Made by a program: the position numbers and the translations under genes
Assembly (NCBI GenBank): GCA_029959295.1
Contig: JASCOH010000002.1
Span: 62,001-126,000, forward strand
Direction of reading: 5' to 3'
DNA from: Flavobacteriaceae bacterium PS02334
Lineage (GTDB): Bacteria > Bacteroidota > Bacteroidia > Flavobacteriales > Flavobacteriaceae
Length of the DNA stretch: 64,000 bases
The notes under the pieces: model-generated
What the model was told of the DNA's origin: nothing
The model's database searches: none
Seen by the model: only the letters and a program-made list of their open reading frames with translations
In this document: piece after piece, positions 25,244-34,340 of the stretch
Position numbering within the stretch: the first letter of the stretch is position 1
Layout of the letters: every line of letters begins with the position of its first letter

Positions 25244-26632
25244 TTAGAAGATATAACGTTCAACTTGTCCGTTATTGTTCAAAACTTCGATTCTTGTCAT
25301 TTCTCCTGTCTGTTTTTTGCTCAAGACTTCTGAAGCTGTTTCCACATCTTTAATTTTAACATTATCGATCGTAAGAATAATTTTTCCGGCTAATTCTCTA
25401 TAAGATGGATTGGCGACGTCTTTAATTTTTACGCCATTAGAAAGCTTGAATCTCTGTTTGTCTCCTGTGTTCAAATTCTCCAACTGCAAGCCGTTAAATT
25501 CATAAGATGCAAATTCATTTTTCCCTAATTTTACTGGAGTTTCCATTGCTTTTCCATTTCTGATAAAAGAAACTTTGATGATGTCATCTGGGCGTTTTGT
25601 GTTTACAAATCCAGATAAATCAGCAAAAGTAGCAATAGCAGTATTGTCAAGCCTGATAATGATGTCGCCTTTCGTAAGTCCGGCTTTTTCAGCACCAGAA
25701 TTTTTCACGACATTATTAATATAAAAACCCTGCGTTTCAGAAATTCCTAATTCTTTTGAAGCGGCACTGTTCAATTCGCCACCTTCAACACCAAGAATTC
25801 CTCTTTGTACATTTCCGTATTCCATGATATCCTCGATAATTTTTCTAGTAATATTAGAAGGAACTGCGAAAGAATATCCTACGTAAGAACCCGTCATTGA
25901 AGAAATCATCGTATTAATTCCAATCAATTCGCCTCTCGTATTTACCAAAGCGCCACCGCTGTTTCCAGGATTTACCGCAGCATCGGTTTGGATAAAAGAC
26001 TGGATTCCTTTTTGGTCTAAATTTCTCGCTTTCGCAGAAACAATTCCGGCAGTCACCGTCGAAGTCAAATTATACGGATTACCCACAGCCAAAACCCATT
26101 CGCCGACTTTCACTCCGTCAGAATCGCCAAAAGTCGCATAAGGCAATTTTCCATCAGAATCGATTTTTAAAAGGGCAATGTCCATTTTTGAATCGGTTCC
26201 GACCAATTTTGCCTTGTAAGTCTGCTTGTTATTTAAGGTAACTTCTAATTCAGAAGCATCCTGGATCACGTGATTGTTTGTTACGATATAACCGTCTTCT
26301 GAAATAATTACGCCAGAACCAGTTCCAACCTGAGCTTGCTGCTGGCCGCCTTTATAGCCATAAAAATATTCCATCATCGGATTGCTGACCGATCTGTAGC
26401 TGACATTCTTGACATGGACAACCGTGTGAACAGCGTTTTCTGCCGCCGCAGTAAAATCTACGGTTTCCGCTCCAAGCCCAACATTTCTCGTGTAATTTAC
26501 GGGGGCTGAAGTCACAATACTTTTTTTGTTATCAGATAACAAGCCGTCATTTTCCATGAACAGCTTATAAGCGCCCAAAGTGGTCGCGCCACTCAATAGG
26601 GACACTAAGAATAAACTCGAAAATCTTTTCAT
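25244..26632 (-). CDS. HtrA/DegP-type periplasmic serine protease
   Basis: The 462-aa protein has an N-terminal signal/anchor (about 1-22), a trypsin-like domain with catalytic triad His121 (TNNHV), Asp151 (MDIALL) and Ser225 (GNSGGA), and two PDZ-type domains in the C-terminal 200 residues. The second PDZ is degenerate. It degrades or refolds misfolded envelope proteins. It is monocistronic, with its own terminator, and divergent from dapF. Confidence 0.94.
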   Translation of the reverse strand: MKRFSSLFLVSLLSGATTLGAYKLFMENDGLLSDNKKSIVTSAPVNYTRNVGLGAETVDFTAAAENAVHTVVHVKNVSYRSVSNPMMEYFYGYKGGQQQAQVGTGSGVIISEDGYIVTNNHVIQDASELEVTLNNKQTYKAKLVGTDSKMDIALLKIDSDGKLPYATFGDSDGVKVGEWVLAVGNPYNLTSTVTAGIVSAKARNLDQKGIQSFIQTDAAVNPGNSGGALVNTRGELIGINTMISSMTGSYVGYSFAVPSNITRKIIEDIMEYGNVQRGILGVEGGELNSAASKELGISETQGFYINNVVKNSGAEKAGLTKGDIIIRLDNTAIATFADLSGFVNTKRPDDIIKVSFIRNGKAMETPVKLGKNEFASYEFNGLQLENLNTGDKQRFKLSNGVKIKDVANPSYRELAGKIILTIDNVKIKDVETASEVLSKKQTGEMTRIEVLNNNGQVERYIF

Positions 26633-26739
26633 AGTATGTTATTAATTAAGTTATTTAAGCGTAAATATATATTGAAAATTGTGCCGATAATTTCGGTTTA
26701 ACTCCCGATTAACAATGATTAACTTTTCATTAATATTCG

Positions 26740-26747
26740 TACTTTTG
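26740..26747 (+). promoter_or_regulatory. Predicted -7 element of the dapF cluster
   Basis: TACTTTTG matches TAnnTTTG 32 bp before the dapF ATG at 26780. The -33 element is not obvious. Confidence 0.5.
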
Positions 26748-26779
26748 TAATGGTTTATTTTTAAATCGCTACAATACAT

Positions 26780-27562
26780 ATGGAGATTAAATTTTATAAA
26801 TATCAAGGAACTGGAAATGATTTCATCATGATTGATAATCGTGAAGAAATTTTTTTCAAAAATAATACCAAACTCGTGGAACAGCTCTGCGACAGACGTT
26901 TCGGAATCGGGGCTGACGGTTTGATTCTCTTAGAAAATGACAAAGCGACAGATTTCAAAATGGTTTATTATAATTCTGACGGAAACCAAAGTTCGATGTG
27001 TGGCAACGGGGGCAGATGTCTCGTCGCCTTCGCAAAACAACTCGGAATCATAGAAAGCGAGACTACTTTCATTGCCACAGACGGTCTGCATCACGCTACA
27101 ATTTCTGATAACGGAATCGTTTCGCTTCAGATGAAAGACGTCAATGCCGTGAAGATTGAAGAAGATTATGTCTTTTTAGATACTGGTTCGCCGCATCATG
27201 TTCAATTGGTTGATGATTTGAAAAATTATCCAATAAAAGAAAAAGGTTCTGAAATTCGCTATGGAGAATTATACGGACAATCTGGAAGCAACGTCAATTT
27301 TGTAAGTCAAAATGATGCTGACACTTTTTCAGTAAGAACCTATGAAAGAGGCGTGGAAGATGAAACTTTGTCTTGTGGCACAGGCGTTACAGCCGTTGCA
27401 ATCGCCATGAAAGCTAAAGGAAAAACAACTTCCAACAAAATTAAATTAAATGTAGAAGGAGGAAAGCTTGAGGTTTCTTTCAATGAAAAAGAAGGAAAAT
27501 TTGTAGACGTCTTCTTAAAAGGGCCTGCAACTTTTGTTTTTGAAGGAAATGTTGAAGTTTAA
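26780..27562 (+). CDS. dapF: Diaminopimelate epimerase
   Basis: The 260-aa enzyme interconverts LL- and meso-diaminopimelate for lysine and peptidoglycan synthesis. The two catalytic cysteines are present, Cys74 in MCGNGGRC and Cys199 in LSCGTG. The N-terminal FYKYQGTGNDFIMID is typical. It opens a cluster with a GNAT gene, mltG and a DUF2279 gene, so it shares expression with wall-remodelling functions. Confidence 0.97.
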   Translation: MEIKFYKYQGTGNDFIMIDNREEIFFKNNTKLVEQLCDRRFGIGADGLILLENDKATDFKMVYYNSDGNQSSMCGNGGRCLVAFAKQLGIIESETTFIATDGLHHATISDNGIVSLQMKDVNAVKIEEDYVFLDTGSPHHVQLVDDLKNYPIKEKGSEIRYGELYGQSGSNVNFVSQNDADTFSVRTYERGVEDETLSCGTGVTAVAIAMKAKGKTTSNKIKLNVEGGKLEVSFNEKEGKFVDVFLKGPATFVFEGNVEV

Positions 27563-27572
27563 ATGTATAAGA

Positions 27573-27604
27573 AGTCCAAAAATCTAACAATCTAAGAAGT
27601 CTAA
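27573..27604. repeat. Four octamer repeats abutting the GNAT start
   Basis: Units AGTCCAAA, AATCTAAC, AATCTAAG and AAGTCTAA follow each other at an 8-bp period and end at the base before the ATG at 27605. See the finding on short-period tracts. Confidence 0.6.
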
Positions 27605-28138
27605 ATGATAACCTTGCAAGGAAAAAATATCTACCTCCGCGCGCTAGAACCCGAAGATCTCGAATTTATTTTCGCTATAGAAAATGACGAATCGATGTGG
27701 GAATTCAGCAATACGCAGACTCCTTACAGTCGTTACCTAATCCGTCAATATCTAGAAAATGCGCACCAGGATATTTATGAAGCCAAACAATTGCGCTTGG
27801 CGATTTGCAATAATAATGACTTCAAAGCCATCGGTTTGATTGATTTATTTGAATATGATCCTAGAAATAATCGCGCCGGAATCGGAATTATAATCAAAGA
27901 CAGCGGCAATAGAAATCAAGGCATTGGCTCACAAGCTTTAGAGCTTTTGATAAATTATTCTTTCAAGCAATTGAATCTTCATCAATTATTTGCAAATATC
28001 AATCCCGAGAATGAAGCAAGTATAAGTCTTTTTACTAATTTTGGCTTCGAAAAAATCGGACTAAAAAAACAATGGAATCTGATTGGTGGCGTTTATAAAG
28101 ACGAAACCCTTTTTCAATTAATCAATCATCAACTTTAA
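27605..28138 (+). CDS. GNAT family N-acetyltransferase (RimJ/RimL type)
   Basis: The 177-aa protein has the RimJ/RimL-like opening (ITLQGKNIYLRALEPEDLEFIF), the acetyl-CoA loop region NRNQGIGSQALELL near residue 102, and the downstream INPENEASISLFTNFGFEKIG signature. It transfers an acetyl group to an amine. The substrate may be a protein N-terminus or polyamine and cannot be fixed from sequence. It sits between dapF and mltG on the same strand with short gaps. Confidence 0.88.
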   Translation: MITLQGKNIYLRALEPEDLEFIFAIENDESMWEFSNTQTPYSRYLIRQYLENAHQDIYEAKQLRLAICNNNDFKAIGLIDLFEYDPRNNRAGIGIIIKDSGNRNQGIGSQALELLINYSFKQLNLHQLFANINPENEASISLFTNFGFEKIGLKKQWNLIGGVYKDETLFQLINHQL

Positions 28139-28149
28139 AATTTACCACC

Positions 28150-29190
28150 TTGAAACTAAAAAAAATAATTGCTATAACTTCAGTAATCGTAATGTTGGGC
28201 TTGCTTATCTTTGGTTATTTAGCCTACCAAAAGATTTTCTCAGCCAATACAAAATTTGAAGAAAAAGAAGTTTTTGTTTACATTCCTACTGATTCTGACT
28301 TTGCTTCTGTAGAAAAAATCGTTGCCCCATATCTTGAAAATATTGATAATTTTAAAATGGTTGCAGAAAAGAAGTCTTACGTAACAAATGTAAAAGCAGG
28401 AAAATTTCTTCTAAAAAAAGGAATGAACAACAACGACATTATCAATTCATTGCGCCAGCCTTTAGAAACAAAAATCGCTTTCAACAACCAAGAAAGACTG
28501 GAAGATTTTGCAGGAAGAATCGGCTCTCAAATTGAAGCTGACAGTACTTCCCTAATGCAAGCTTTCACCGATAAAGAGTTTTTAGACGAAAACGGATTCA
28601 CAGAAGAAAATGTCTTGAGTATGTTTATCCCGAATTCCTATGATTTTTTCTGGAATACTTCTGCAGTGAAATTTCGTGACAGGATGGCGAAAGAATATAG
28701 AAAATTCTGGAATGACGACAGAAAAGCAAAAGCAGAAAAATTGAATTTAACGCCGTTGCAAGTTTCAGCATTGGCTTCAATCGTGCACAAAGAAACCGTA
28801 AAAACCGACGAAAGACCAAGAGTGGCAGGCGTTTACTTAAACAGATTAAAAACCGGAATGAAATTGGAAGCCGATCCAACGGTAATTTACGCAGTGAAAA
28901 AATCTGAAAACGATTTCAATAGAGTAATCAAAAGAGTTTTATACAAAGACTTGGAAACGGTTTCTCCTTATAATACGTATAGAAATTTCGGCTTGCCTCC
29001 AGGACCAATCGCCATGCCTGATGTAACGGCAATCGATGCAGTTTTAAATCCAGAACAACACAATTATATTTATTTCTGTGCGAGCGTGACGAATTTTGGC
29101 TACCACGAATTTGCGGTAACTCCGGCACAACACGAAGTAAACCGCCAGAAATATGTGGCTTGGGTAAACAAACAAGGCATCAAGCGATAG
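28150..29190 (+). CDS. mltG: Endolytic murein transglycosylase MltG
   Basis: The 346-aa protein has one N-terminal transmembrane helix (about 4-26), a LysM-like region and a YceG/MltG catalytic domain. Catalytic Glu215 lies in IVHKET, followed by the conserved RPRVAGVYLNRL and LEADPTVIYA. It cuts nascent glycan strands and sets their length, acting at the outer face of the inner membrane. It follows the GNAT gene by 11 bp and runs directly into the DUF2279 gene. Confidence 0.96.
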   Translation: MKLKKIIAITSVIVMLGLLIFGYLAYQKIFSANTKFEEKEVFVYIPTDSDFASVEKIVAPYLENIDNFKMVAEKKSYVTNVKAGKFLLKKGMNNNDIINSLRQPLETKIAFNNQERLEDFAGRIGSQIEADSTSLMQAFTDKEFLDENGFTEENVLSMFIPNSYDFFWNTSAVKFRDRMAKEYRKFWNDDRKAKAEKLNLTPLQVSALASIVHKETVKTDERPRVAGVYLNRLKTGMKLEADPTVIYAVKKSENDFNRVIKRVLYKDLETVSPYNTYRNFGLPPGPIAMPDVTAIDAVLNPEQHNYIYFCASVTNFGYHEFAVTPAQHEVNRQKYVAWVNKQGIKR

Positions 29191-29192
29191 TT

Positions 29193-30110
29193 TTGAGATT
29201 CTTAAAAGCAATATACTTTTTACTTATAATCACCTTTTTTTCAGATGGCGTGGCGCAAAATCAATTCCAAGATTTTCTCACGCCATCTGACACTTTAAAT
29301 ATCGCCAGACGAAATACGGTTGTGATTTCTGAAACTGTCGCGCTTGGCGGTGCTTTGGTTGGATTGAACCAACTTTGGTACAAAGATTACAAAAAATCAG
29401 ATTTTCATTTTAAGAATGACAATGCGCATTGGTTGCAGATGGACAAAGCCGGACACGCTTTTTCGGCGTATCACATGGGACGTTTTGGCGCAGAACTTTT
29501 AGAATGGAGCGGTGCTTCAAAGAAAAGCCAATTAATTTATGGTTCAACTTTAGGATTTGCATTTCTTTCTACCGTTGAGGTCATGGACGGATATTCTGCA
29601 GAATGGGGTTTTTCTTGGGGCGATGTTGCAGCCAATGCTTCCGGAACGGCTTTGTATGTCGGCCAAGAACTGCTTTGGAACGAACAGCGAATTGTTCCGA
29701 AGTTTTCTTTCCACAGAACGCCTTATGCGGGAGCACGACCAGAAGTTTTGGGAAGTACTTTTTCCGAAGAAATTTTAAAAGATTACAATGGTCAGACCTA
29801 TTGGCTTTCGGCAAATATCCATTCGTTTTTCAAGGAATCTAAAATTCCGAAATGGCTTAATCTTGCTGTCGGTTATGGCGGTGAAGGAATGATTACGGCA
29901 AACGATGCTTTGGTCAACACTATTTTTTTACCAGAAAAGGAAAGAACGCGACAGTTTTACATCAGTTTTGATGTTGATCTAACTAAAATTCAGACCCAAA
30001 ATCACTTTTTAAAGACGCTTTTTTCTGTTTTTAACACTATAAAAGTTCCGGCTCCAACTTTAGAGTTCAGAGAGTTAGGAGGCGTTAAGGGACGCATTTT
30101 ATATTTTTAG
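29193..30110 (+). CDS. DUF2279 family periplasmic protein
   Basis: The product begins MRFLKAIYFLLIITFFSDGVAQ if translation starts at the TTG at 29193, two bases behind the mltG stop. That gives a clean signal peptide and 305 aa. The upstream TTG at 29160 would overlap mltG and add charged residues before the signal peptide, so I reject it. The body has the DUF2279/YfiM-like pattern (WLQMDKAGHAFSAYHMGR, SAEWGFSWGDVAAN). The function is unknown; YfiM relatives are envelope lipoproteins. Coupling with mltG suggests an envelope role. Confidence 0.8.
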   Translation: MRFLKAIYFLLIITFFSDGVAQNQFQDFLTPSDTLNIARRNTVVISETVALGGALVGLNQLWYKDYKKSDFHFKNDNAHWLQMDKAGHAFSAYHMGRFGAELLEWSGASKKSQLIYGSTLGFAFLSTVEVMDGYSAEWGFSWGDVAANASGTALYVGQELLWNEQRIVPKFSFHRTPYAGARPEVLGSTFSEEILKDYNGQTYWLSANIHSFFKESKIPKWLNLAVGYGGEGMITANDALVNTIFLPEKERTRQFYISFDVDLTKIQTQNHFLKTLFSVFNTIKVPAPTLEFRELGGVKGRILYF

Positions 30111-30152
30111 AAAACATTAACAGCCTGATTTTCAATATCCTTTTATTTGTCG

Positions 30153-30160
30153 TATATTTG
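30153..30160 (+). promoter_or_regulatory. Predicted -7 element of the lysozyme-like gene
   Basis: TATATTTG matches TAnnTTTG 47 bp before the ATG at 30208. No convincing -33 TTG is visible. Confidence 0.45.
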
Positions 30161-30207
30161 CCCCCTAGAAATTTCAAGATGGTGACAGTGCTTGAGAAAT
30201 CCAATTT

Positions 30208-30846
30208 ATGATAAAAAAATGGTATTACTTCGCAGGATTGCTAATGGCAATCGCTTTTATTAGTTTAGGTTTTAAACCTAAAGAAACACAAGAAAACAGT
30301 TGGTTTTATGTTGGTGAAGATGAGGAAATCATCTACCAAGTTCCCACTCAAGAGGAAAGCCAATATGTAAATTTGGAGCTTCCATACACTGGAAAAACCT
30401 ACACAGGCTTCAAACAGGCAATCGCCATCAGAGAATCTCAAGGACAGTACAAATTAGTGAATTCATTTGGCTACATGGGCAAATATCAATTCGGTATGTC
30501 GGCTTTGCGTTCTATTGGAATCAAGGACAGGAATCATTTTCTGAACAATCCGAGATTGCAGGAAAGAGCGTTTAAGGCATTGCTTTCCATTAATAAAGCA
30601 CAGCTTGAAGATGAAATTGAAAAGTTTGAAGGAAAAGTGATCAACGGTGTGAAAATCACAGAATCTGGAATTTTAGCGGCGGCTCATTTAGGCGGTGCAG
30701 GTTCTGTAAAAGGCTATTTGAACAGCAACGGCAGAAGAAAATTCAAAGATGGTTTTGGAACTTCAATGAAAAGCTACTTTAAGAAATTTGGAGGTTATGA
30801 CACTTCAAATATCGTAGCAAACATGAATGCAAAAGTGAAGCTGTAA
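30208..30846 (+). CDS. Lysozyme-like (lytic transglycosylase fold) secreted protein
   Basis: The 212-aa protein has an N-terminal membrane/signal segment (about 5-21) and a lysozyme-like domain from about 65. AIAIRESQGQYKLVNSFGYM contains a candidate catalytic Glu76, followed by GKYQFGMSALRSIG and ILAAAHLGGAGSVKGYL. This resembles goose-type or SLT-type muramidases that cut peptidoglycan. A LysM or binding domain is absent. It has its own promoter and a strong terminator. Confidence 0.72.
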   Translation: MIKKWYYFAGLLMAIAFISLGFKPKETQENSWFYVGEDEEIIYQVPTQEESQYVNLELPYTGKTYTGFKQAIAIRESQGQYKLVNSFGYMGKYQFGMSALRSIGIKDRNHFLNNPRLQERAFKALLSINKAQLEDEIEKFEGKVINGVKITESGILAAAHLGGAGSVKGYLNSNGRRKFKDGFGTSMKSYFKKFGGYDTSNIVANMNAKVKL

Positions 30847-30870
30847 TTAGCTTTGTTTTATAAAAATGAA

Positions 30871-30898
30871 AAGCCGATTAGTGATAATCGGCTTTTTT
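30871..30898 (+). terminator. Bidirectional terminator of converging genes
   Basis: AAGCCGATTA (30871-30880) and TAATCGGCTT (30885-30894) form a perfect 10-bp stem with a GTGA loop and a T-run. It serves the lysozyme-like gene and perhaps the converging rsmI-like gene. Confidence 0.88.
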
Positions 30899-30902
30899 AG
30901 TT

Positions 30903-31619
30903 CTAATTCATCTTATGAATAATAAAAATGCAAGGTCTGTTGTGTAAATCAACTTTTGTTTTTTTCCAATCAGCAACTTTAAAAGTCTTGATATATTCAG
31001 TTGGTAACGTAATGTCACAAGCAATGCACAAATGCGTATTTGGCTGTAAAGCTTGCAAAATATCTTCCAATAATTTATTATTTCTATACGGAGTTTCAAT
31101 AAACAACTGCGATTGGTTTTTATCAAAAGATAGTTTTTCCAAATTTTTCAAAGCTGTTTTCTTTTCAGATTTTTCAATAGGAAGATAGCCGTTGAACGCA
31201 AAACTTTGTCCGTTCATTCCAGAACCCATCAAGGCTAATAAAATAGATGAAGGTCCGACTAATGGAACGACCTGAATTCCTTTTTCATGTGCGATTTTTA
31301 CAATCGCCGCGCCGGGATCTGCAACGCCCGGACAGCCAGCTTCAGACATTAAGCCTACATTAATTCCTTGAAGACAAGGAGCAATCATTTGTGCGTGCTC
31401 TTTTACGTCGGTATGTTTGTTCAATAAACTGATTTTTAAATCAGGCTGTTTTTTTTCTGGATGAACTATTTTGATGGATTTTCTAGCGGTTTTTTCGTTC
31501 TCAACAATATAATAATCGATGAAGTCAATCGCTCTTTTTACGGTTTGTGGCAAGACATCCATCGGGTCGCTTTCGCCAAGAGTGGTTGGGATTAAGTATA
31601 ATTTTCCTAAAGCTTTCAT
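30903..31619 (-). CDS. SAM-dependent methyltransferase, RsmI/tetrapyrrole methylase family
   Basis: The 238-aa protein has the tetrapyrrole methylase fold: N-terminal KLYLIPTTLGES, a glycine-rich SEAGCPGVADPGAAIV (about 92-107) and VGPSSILLALMGSGMNGQSF. RsmI methylates the ribose of C1402 in 16S rRNA. Bacteroidota often encode this shorter relative beside a true RsmI, so the exact target is uncertain. It converges with the lysozyme-like gene. Confidence 0.8.
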   Translation of the reverse strand: MKALGKLYLIPTTLGESDPMDVLPQTVKRAIDFIDYYIVENEKTARKSIKIVHPEKKQPDLKISLLNKHTDVKEHAQMIAPCLQGINVGLMSEAGCPGVADPGAAIVKIAHEKGIQVVPLVGPSSILLALMGSGMNGQSFAFNGYLPIEKSEKKTALKNLEKLSFDKNQSQLFIETPYRNNKLLEDILQALQPNTHLCIACDITLPTEYIKTFKVADWKKTKVDLHNRPCIFIIHKMN

Positions 31620-31694
31620 CGTAATTATTTCGTTTTATTAGATTGTAAATTTAGGGATTCTGAAAGTGATTGCGAAATTTTATAAAAAATATAA

Positions 31695-31744
31695 ACCGCA
31701 GATTCGCAGAATTTTCTTTTTAAATTAATCTGTGAATCTGCGGT
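31695..31744. repeat. Large intergenic hairpin CCGCAGATTC
   Basis: ACCGCAGATTCGCAGA (31695-31710) pairs with TCTGTGAATCTGCGGT (31729-31744) with one non-Watson-Crick position and an 18-nt AT-rich loop. It lies directly downstream of the minus-strand phosphatase gene. It could terminate that gene, but the long loop and strong symmetry also fit a dispersed palindromic repeat. Confidence 0.7.
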
Positions 31745-31760
31745 AAAACTTTTTTATAAA

Positions 31761-32228
31761 CTAAGAATGTCTAGCAGTCAATCGCTCGGCAATAATTTCG
31801 CAAACTTCATCAAGCATTCCATAAACATTTGAAAAACCGTCTTCCATTCCATAATAAGGATCTGGAACGTCTACATTTTCATCAGGAAAAAGGTCATTGA
31901 GAATCAAGCTGACTTTTGATTTTGCTTCTTGATTTGGAGCCAATCGCATCACGTCTTTGTAATTAGAATTGTCCATTACAAAAATATAGTCGTTTGTATC
32001 AAAGTCTTTTGCTATAAATAATCTTCCTTTTTGTCTGGAAATGTCAAGTCCTCTTAATTTTGCAATGGCGATAGATCTTGAATCTGGCTGTTTTCCAACG
32101 TGCCAATCTCCAGTTCCAGCAGAATCCACTATAAATTTATCTCTCGGAAGCTTGGACTGCAAAATTCCTTCTGCCAAAGGCGAACGGCAAATGTTTCCAA
32201 GGCAAACCATTAAGATTTTTATAGGCAT
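31761..32228 (-). CDS. Low molecular weight protein-tyrosine phosphatase
   Basis: The 155-aa enzyme has the P-loop CLGNICRS with nucleophile Cys9 and Arg15, and the general-acid Asp in VPDPYYG near residue 121. It dephosphorylates tyrosine phosphate on proteins, often regulators of polysaccharide export, although no kinase partner is nearby. It follows dnaA on the same strand, separated by a 51-bp spacer containing a heptamer array. Confidence 0.95.
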   Translation of the reverse strand: MPIKILMVCLGNICRSPLAEGILQSKLPRDKFIVDSAGTGDWHVGKQPDSRSIAIAKLRGLDISRQKGRLFIAKDFDTNDYIFVMDNSNYKDVMRLAPNQEAKSKVSLILNDLFPDENVDVPDPYYGMEDGFSNVYGMLDEVCEIIAERLTARHS

Positions 32229-32235
32229 TTTCTAG

Positions 32236-32270
32236 GATTTATGATTTGTGATTTCAGATTTATGATTGAA
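32236..32270. repeat. Five 7-bp units between dnaA and the phosphatase
   Basis: GATTTAT, GATTTGT, GATTTCA, GATTTAT and GATTGAA follow each other with an exact 7-bp period. Confidence 0.8.
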
Positions 32271-32279
32271 ATCTATAAA

Positions 32280-33707
32280 TTATAAAGATAATTTCTTGTT
32301 GATATCGTCTACAAATTTCTTGAACTGCTTGTCTGTTGAAACCAAATTGTCAACCGTTTTACAGGCGTGAAGAACTGTTGCGTGATCGCGATCTCCAATT
32401 TGTGAGCCGATATTTGCCAACGAAGCTTTTGTGTATTTCTTAGCAAAAAACATTGCCAACTGTCTCGCTTGAACCACGTGACGTTTTCTGGTTTTTGACT
32501 GAAGCATATCCAAATCCAACTGGAAATAATCTGAAACTACTTTTTGGATATAATCGATTGAAATTTCGCGTTTTACATTCTTAACGAATTTTTCAACAAC
32601 TTGTTTTGCCAAATCAAGAGTCACTTCTTTTTTATTGAAAGAAGATTGCGCAATCAATGAAATAATCGCTCCTTCCAATTCACGAACATTTGACTTGATA
32701 TTTCTCGCCACATATTCCAAAATTTCTTCAGGTACTTCAACACCGTCACGGTACAAAATATTCTTTAAAATCGAAATTCTTGTTTCATAATCGGGCTGGT
32801 GCAATTCCGCAGAAAGTCCCCATTTAAAACGAGAAAGCAATCTTTGCTCAATGTCTTGCATGTCCACAGGAGCCTTGTCAGAAGTCAGGATCACCTGTTT
32901 TCCGTTTTGGTGCAAGTAGTTGAAAATATGGAAAAATACATCTTGAGTCCCCGTTTTTCCTGATAAAAATTGAACGTCGTCAATAATCAGAACGTCAATC
33001 AATTGATAGAAATGAATGAAATCGTTACGCGTATTTTTCTTTACAGATTCAATATATTGTTGCGTAAAAATTTCCGCAGAAATATAAAGTACCGTTTTTT
33101 CTGGATATTTATCTTTTATTTCCACACCAATAGCGTGTGCCAAGTGTGTTTTTCCCAAACCAACACCGCCAAAAATCAATAGCGGATTGAACGAAGTTCC
33201 TCCAGGTTTATTGGCAACAGCCATACCTGCAGAACGCGCCAAACGGTTTGAATCTCCTTCCAGAAAATTGTCAAAACTGTAATTTGCATTCAGTTGCGAC
33301 TCGATTTTCACGTTTCTGATTCCAGGAATGATAAAAGGATTTTTTAATTCTGGATTTTTATTTTGCAATGGAACATCAACTTCCTGAGGTTTTACAGGGC
33401 TTCTGTGGGCACTTGGCAATTGTTCCGTAAACGGTTGTTTGTTGCCATAAGTGTTTTCCATCTTGATTTTATAAAGTAACTTTGCATTTTTTCCAAGTTC
33501 TTTGGTCAAAGCGACTTTTAATAATTTAACGTAGTGTTCTTCAAGCCATTCATAAAAGAATTTGCTAGGAACTTGAATATACAAAGCATTATCTGTCAGC
33601 TCAACCGATTTGATTGGTTCGAACCAAGTTTTATAAGCTTGATCCTGAATATTGTCCTTTATAAATAACAGACAGTTTTCCCATACCGATTGCGCAGTTT
33701 TGTTCAT
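32280..33707 (-). CDS. dnaA: Chromosomal replication initiator DnaA
   Basis: The 475-aa protein has the four DnaA domains. Domain I is N-terminal (1-80) and a short linker follows. The AAA+ domain has Walker A FGGVGLGKT (179-187) and Walker B VLIIDD (239-244). The C-terminal DNA-binding domain carries the signature IGDRDHATVLHACKTV. It opens oriC at DnaA boxes. No cluster of TTATCCACA-type boxes is visible on either side of the gene, so oriC is probably elsewhere. Confidence 0.98.
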   Translation of the reverse strand: MNKTAQSVWENCLLFIKDNIQDQAYKTWFEPIKSVELTDNALYIQVPSKFFYEWLEEHYVKLLKVALTKELGKNAKLLYKIKMENTYGNKQPFTEQLPSAHRSPVKPQEVDVPLQNKNPELKNPFIIPGIRNVKIESQLNANYSFDNFLEGDSNRLARSAGMAVANKPGGTSFNPLLIFGGVGLGKTHLAHAIGVEIKDKYPEKTVLYISAEIFTQQYIESVKKNTRNDFIHFYQLIDVLIIDDVQFLSGKTGTQDVFFHIFNYLHQNGKQVILTSDKAPVDMQDIEQRLLSRFKWGLSAELHQPDYETRISILKNILYRDGVEVPEEILEYVARNIKSNVRELEGAIISLIAQSSFNKKEVTLDLAKQVVEKFVKNVKREISIDYIQKVVSDYFQLDLDMLQSKTRKRHVVQARQLAMFFAKKYTKASLANIGSQIGDRDHATVLHACKTVDNLVSTDKQFKKFVDDINKKLSL

Positions 33708-33906
33708 ATTTAAGTTAAATTACTATGTTTTTTTAAAGTTAATCCTACAAAAGAAAAAGTGTGTCTTTTGTAACTTCTTCGGGAGAACAAATATGTGACA
33801 AAAATCTGTAAAAAAAAATTAAATAGGGATTGATTTTATAAAAATATTGTTGTAAGTAGTAGATGAAATCAAGCGTTTATAATATACAAAAAACTAATAA
33901 TAAATT

Positions 33907-34317
33907 ATGCGAGAATTTGAATTTAAAGTAAGGGTAAGATACGCAGAAACGGATCAAATGGGCGTTGTTTACCATGGAAATTATGCCCAATATTTTGAAA
34001 TGGGACGCGTGGAATGGCTGAGAAACCTAGGGTTGTCATATAAATGGATGGAAGAAAACGGAATTATGCTTCCTGTAGTTTCTTTGACAATGAATTACAA
34101 AAAGCCAGCACGTTATGATGATCTTATTCGAGTGAAAACCATCTTCAAAAGCCAGACGTCTGTGAAGATAGAATTCGACTATGAGATCTTCAACGAAAAG
34201 GAGGAGTTATTAACAACAGGCACTTCAATGTTGGTTTTTGTGGACATGAAAACGAGTCGTCCGACGCTTCCTCCAACCTATGTTTCTGAGAAACTTTTAG
34301 CGTTTATTGAAGAATGA
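33907..34317 (+). CDS. Acyl-CoA thioesterase, YbgC/4HBT family
   Basis: The 136-aa hotdog-fold protein has the YbgC active-site pattern RYAETDQMGVVYHGNY with catalytic Asp16. It hydrolyses acyl-CoA thioesters; YbgC relatives are linked to envelope and phospholipid metabolism. It is a single gene, divergent from dnaA. Confidence 0.92.
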   Translation: MREFEFKVRVRYAETDQMGVVYHGNYAQYFEMGRVEWLRNLGLSYKWMEENGIMLPVVSLTMNYKKPARYDDLIRVKTIFKSQTSVKIEFDYEIFNEKEELLTTGTSMLVFVDMKTSRPTLPPTYVSEKLLAFIEE

Positions 34318-34340
34318 TATTGAATTCGCAAAATTGGAAT

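Noticed and set aside
33708-33906. oriC beside dnaA
   Set aside because: No cluster of DnaA-box-like TTATCCACA sequences is visible upstream or downstream of dnaA.
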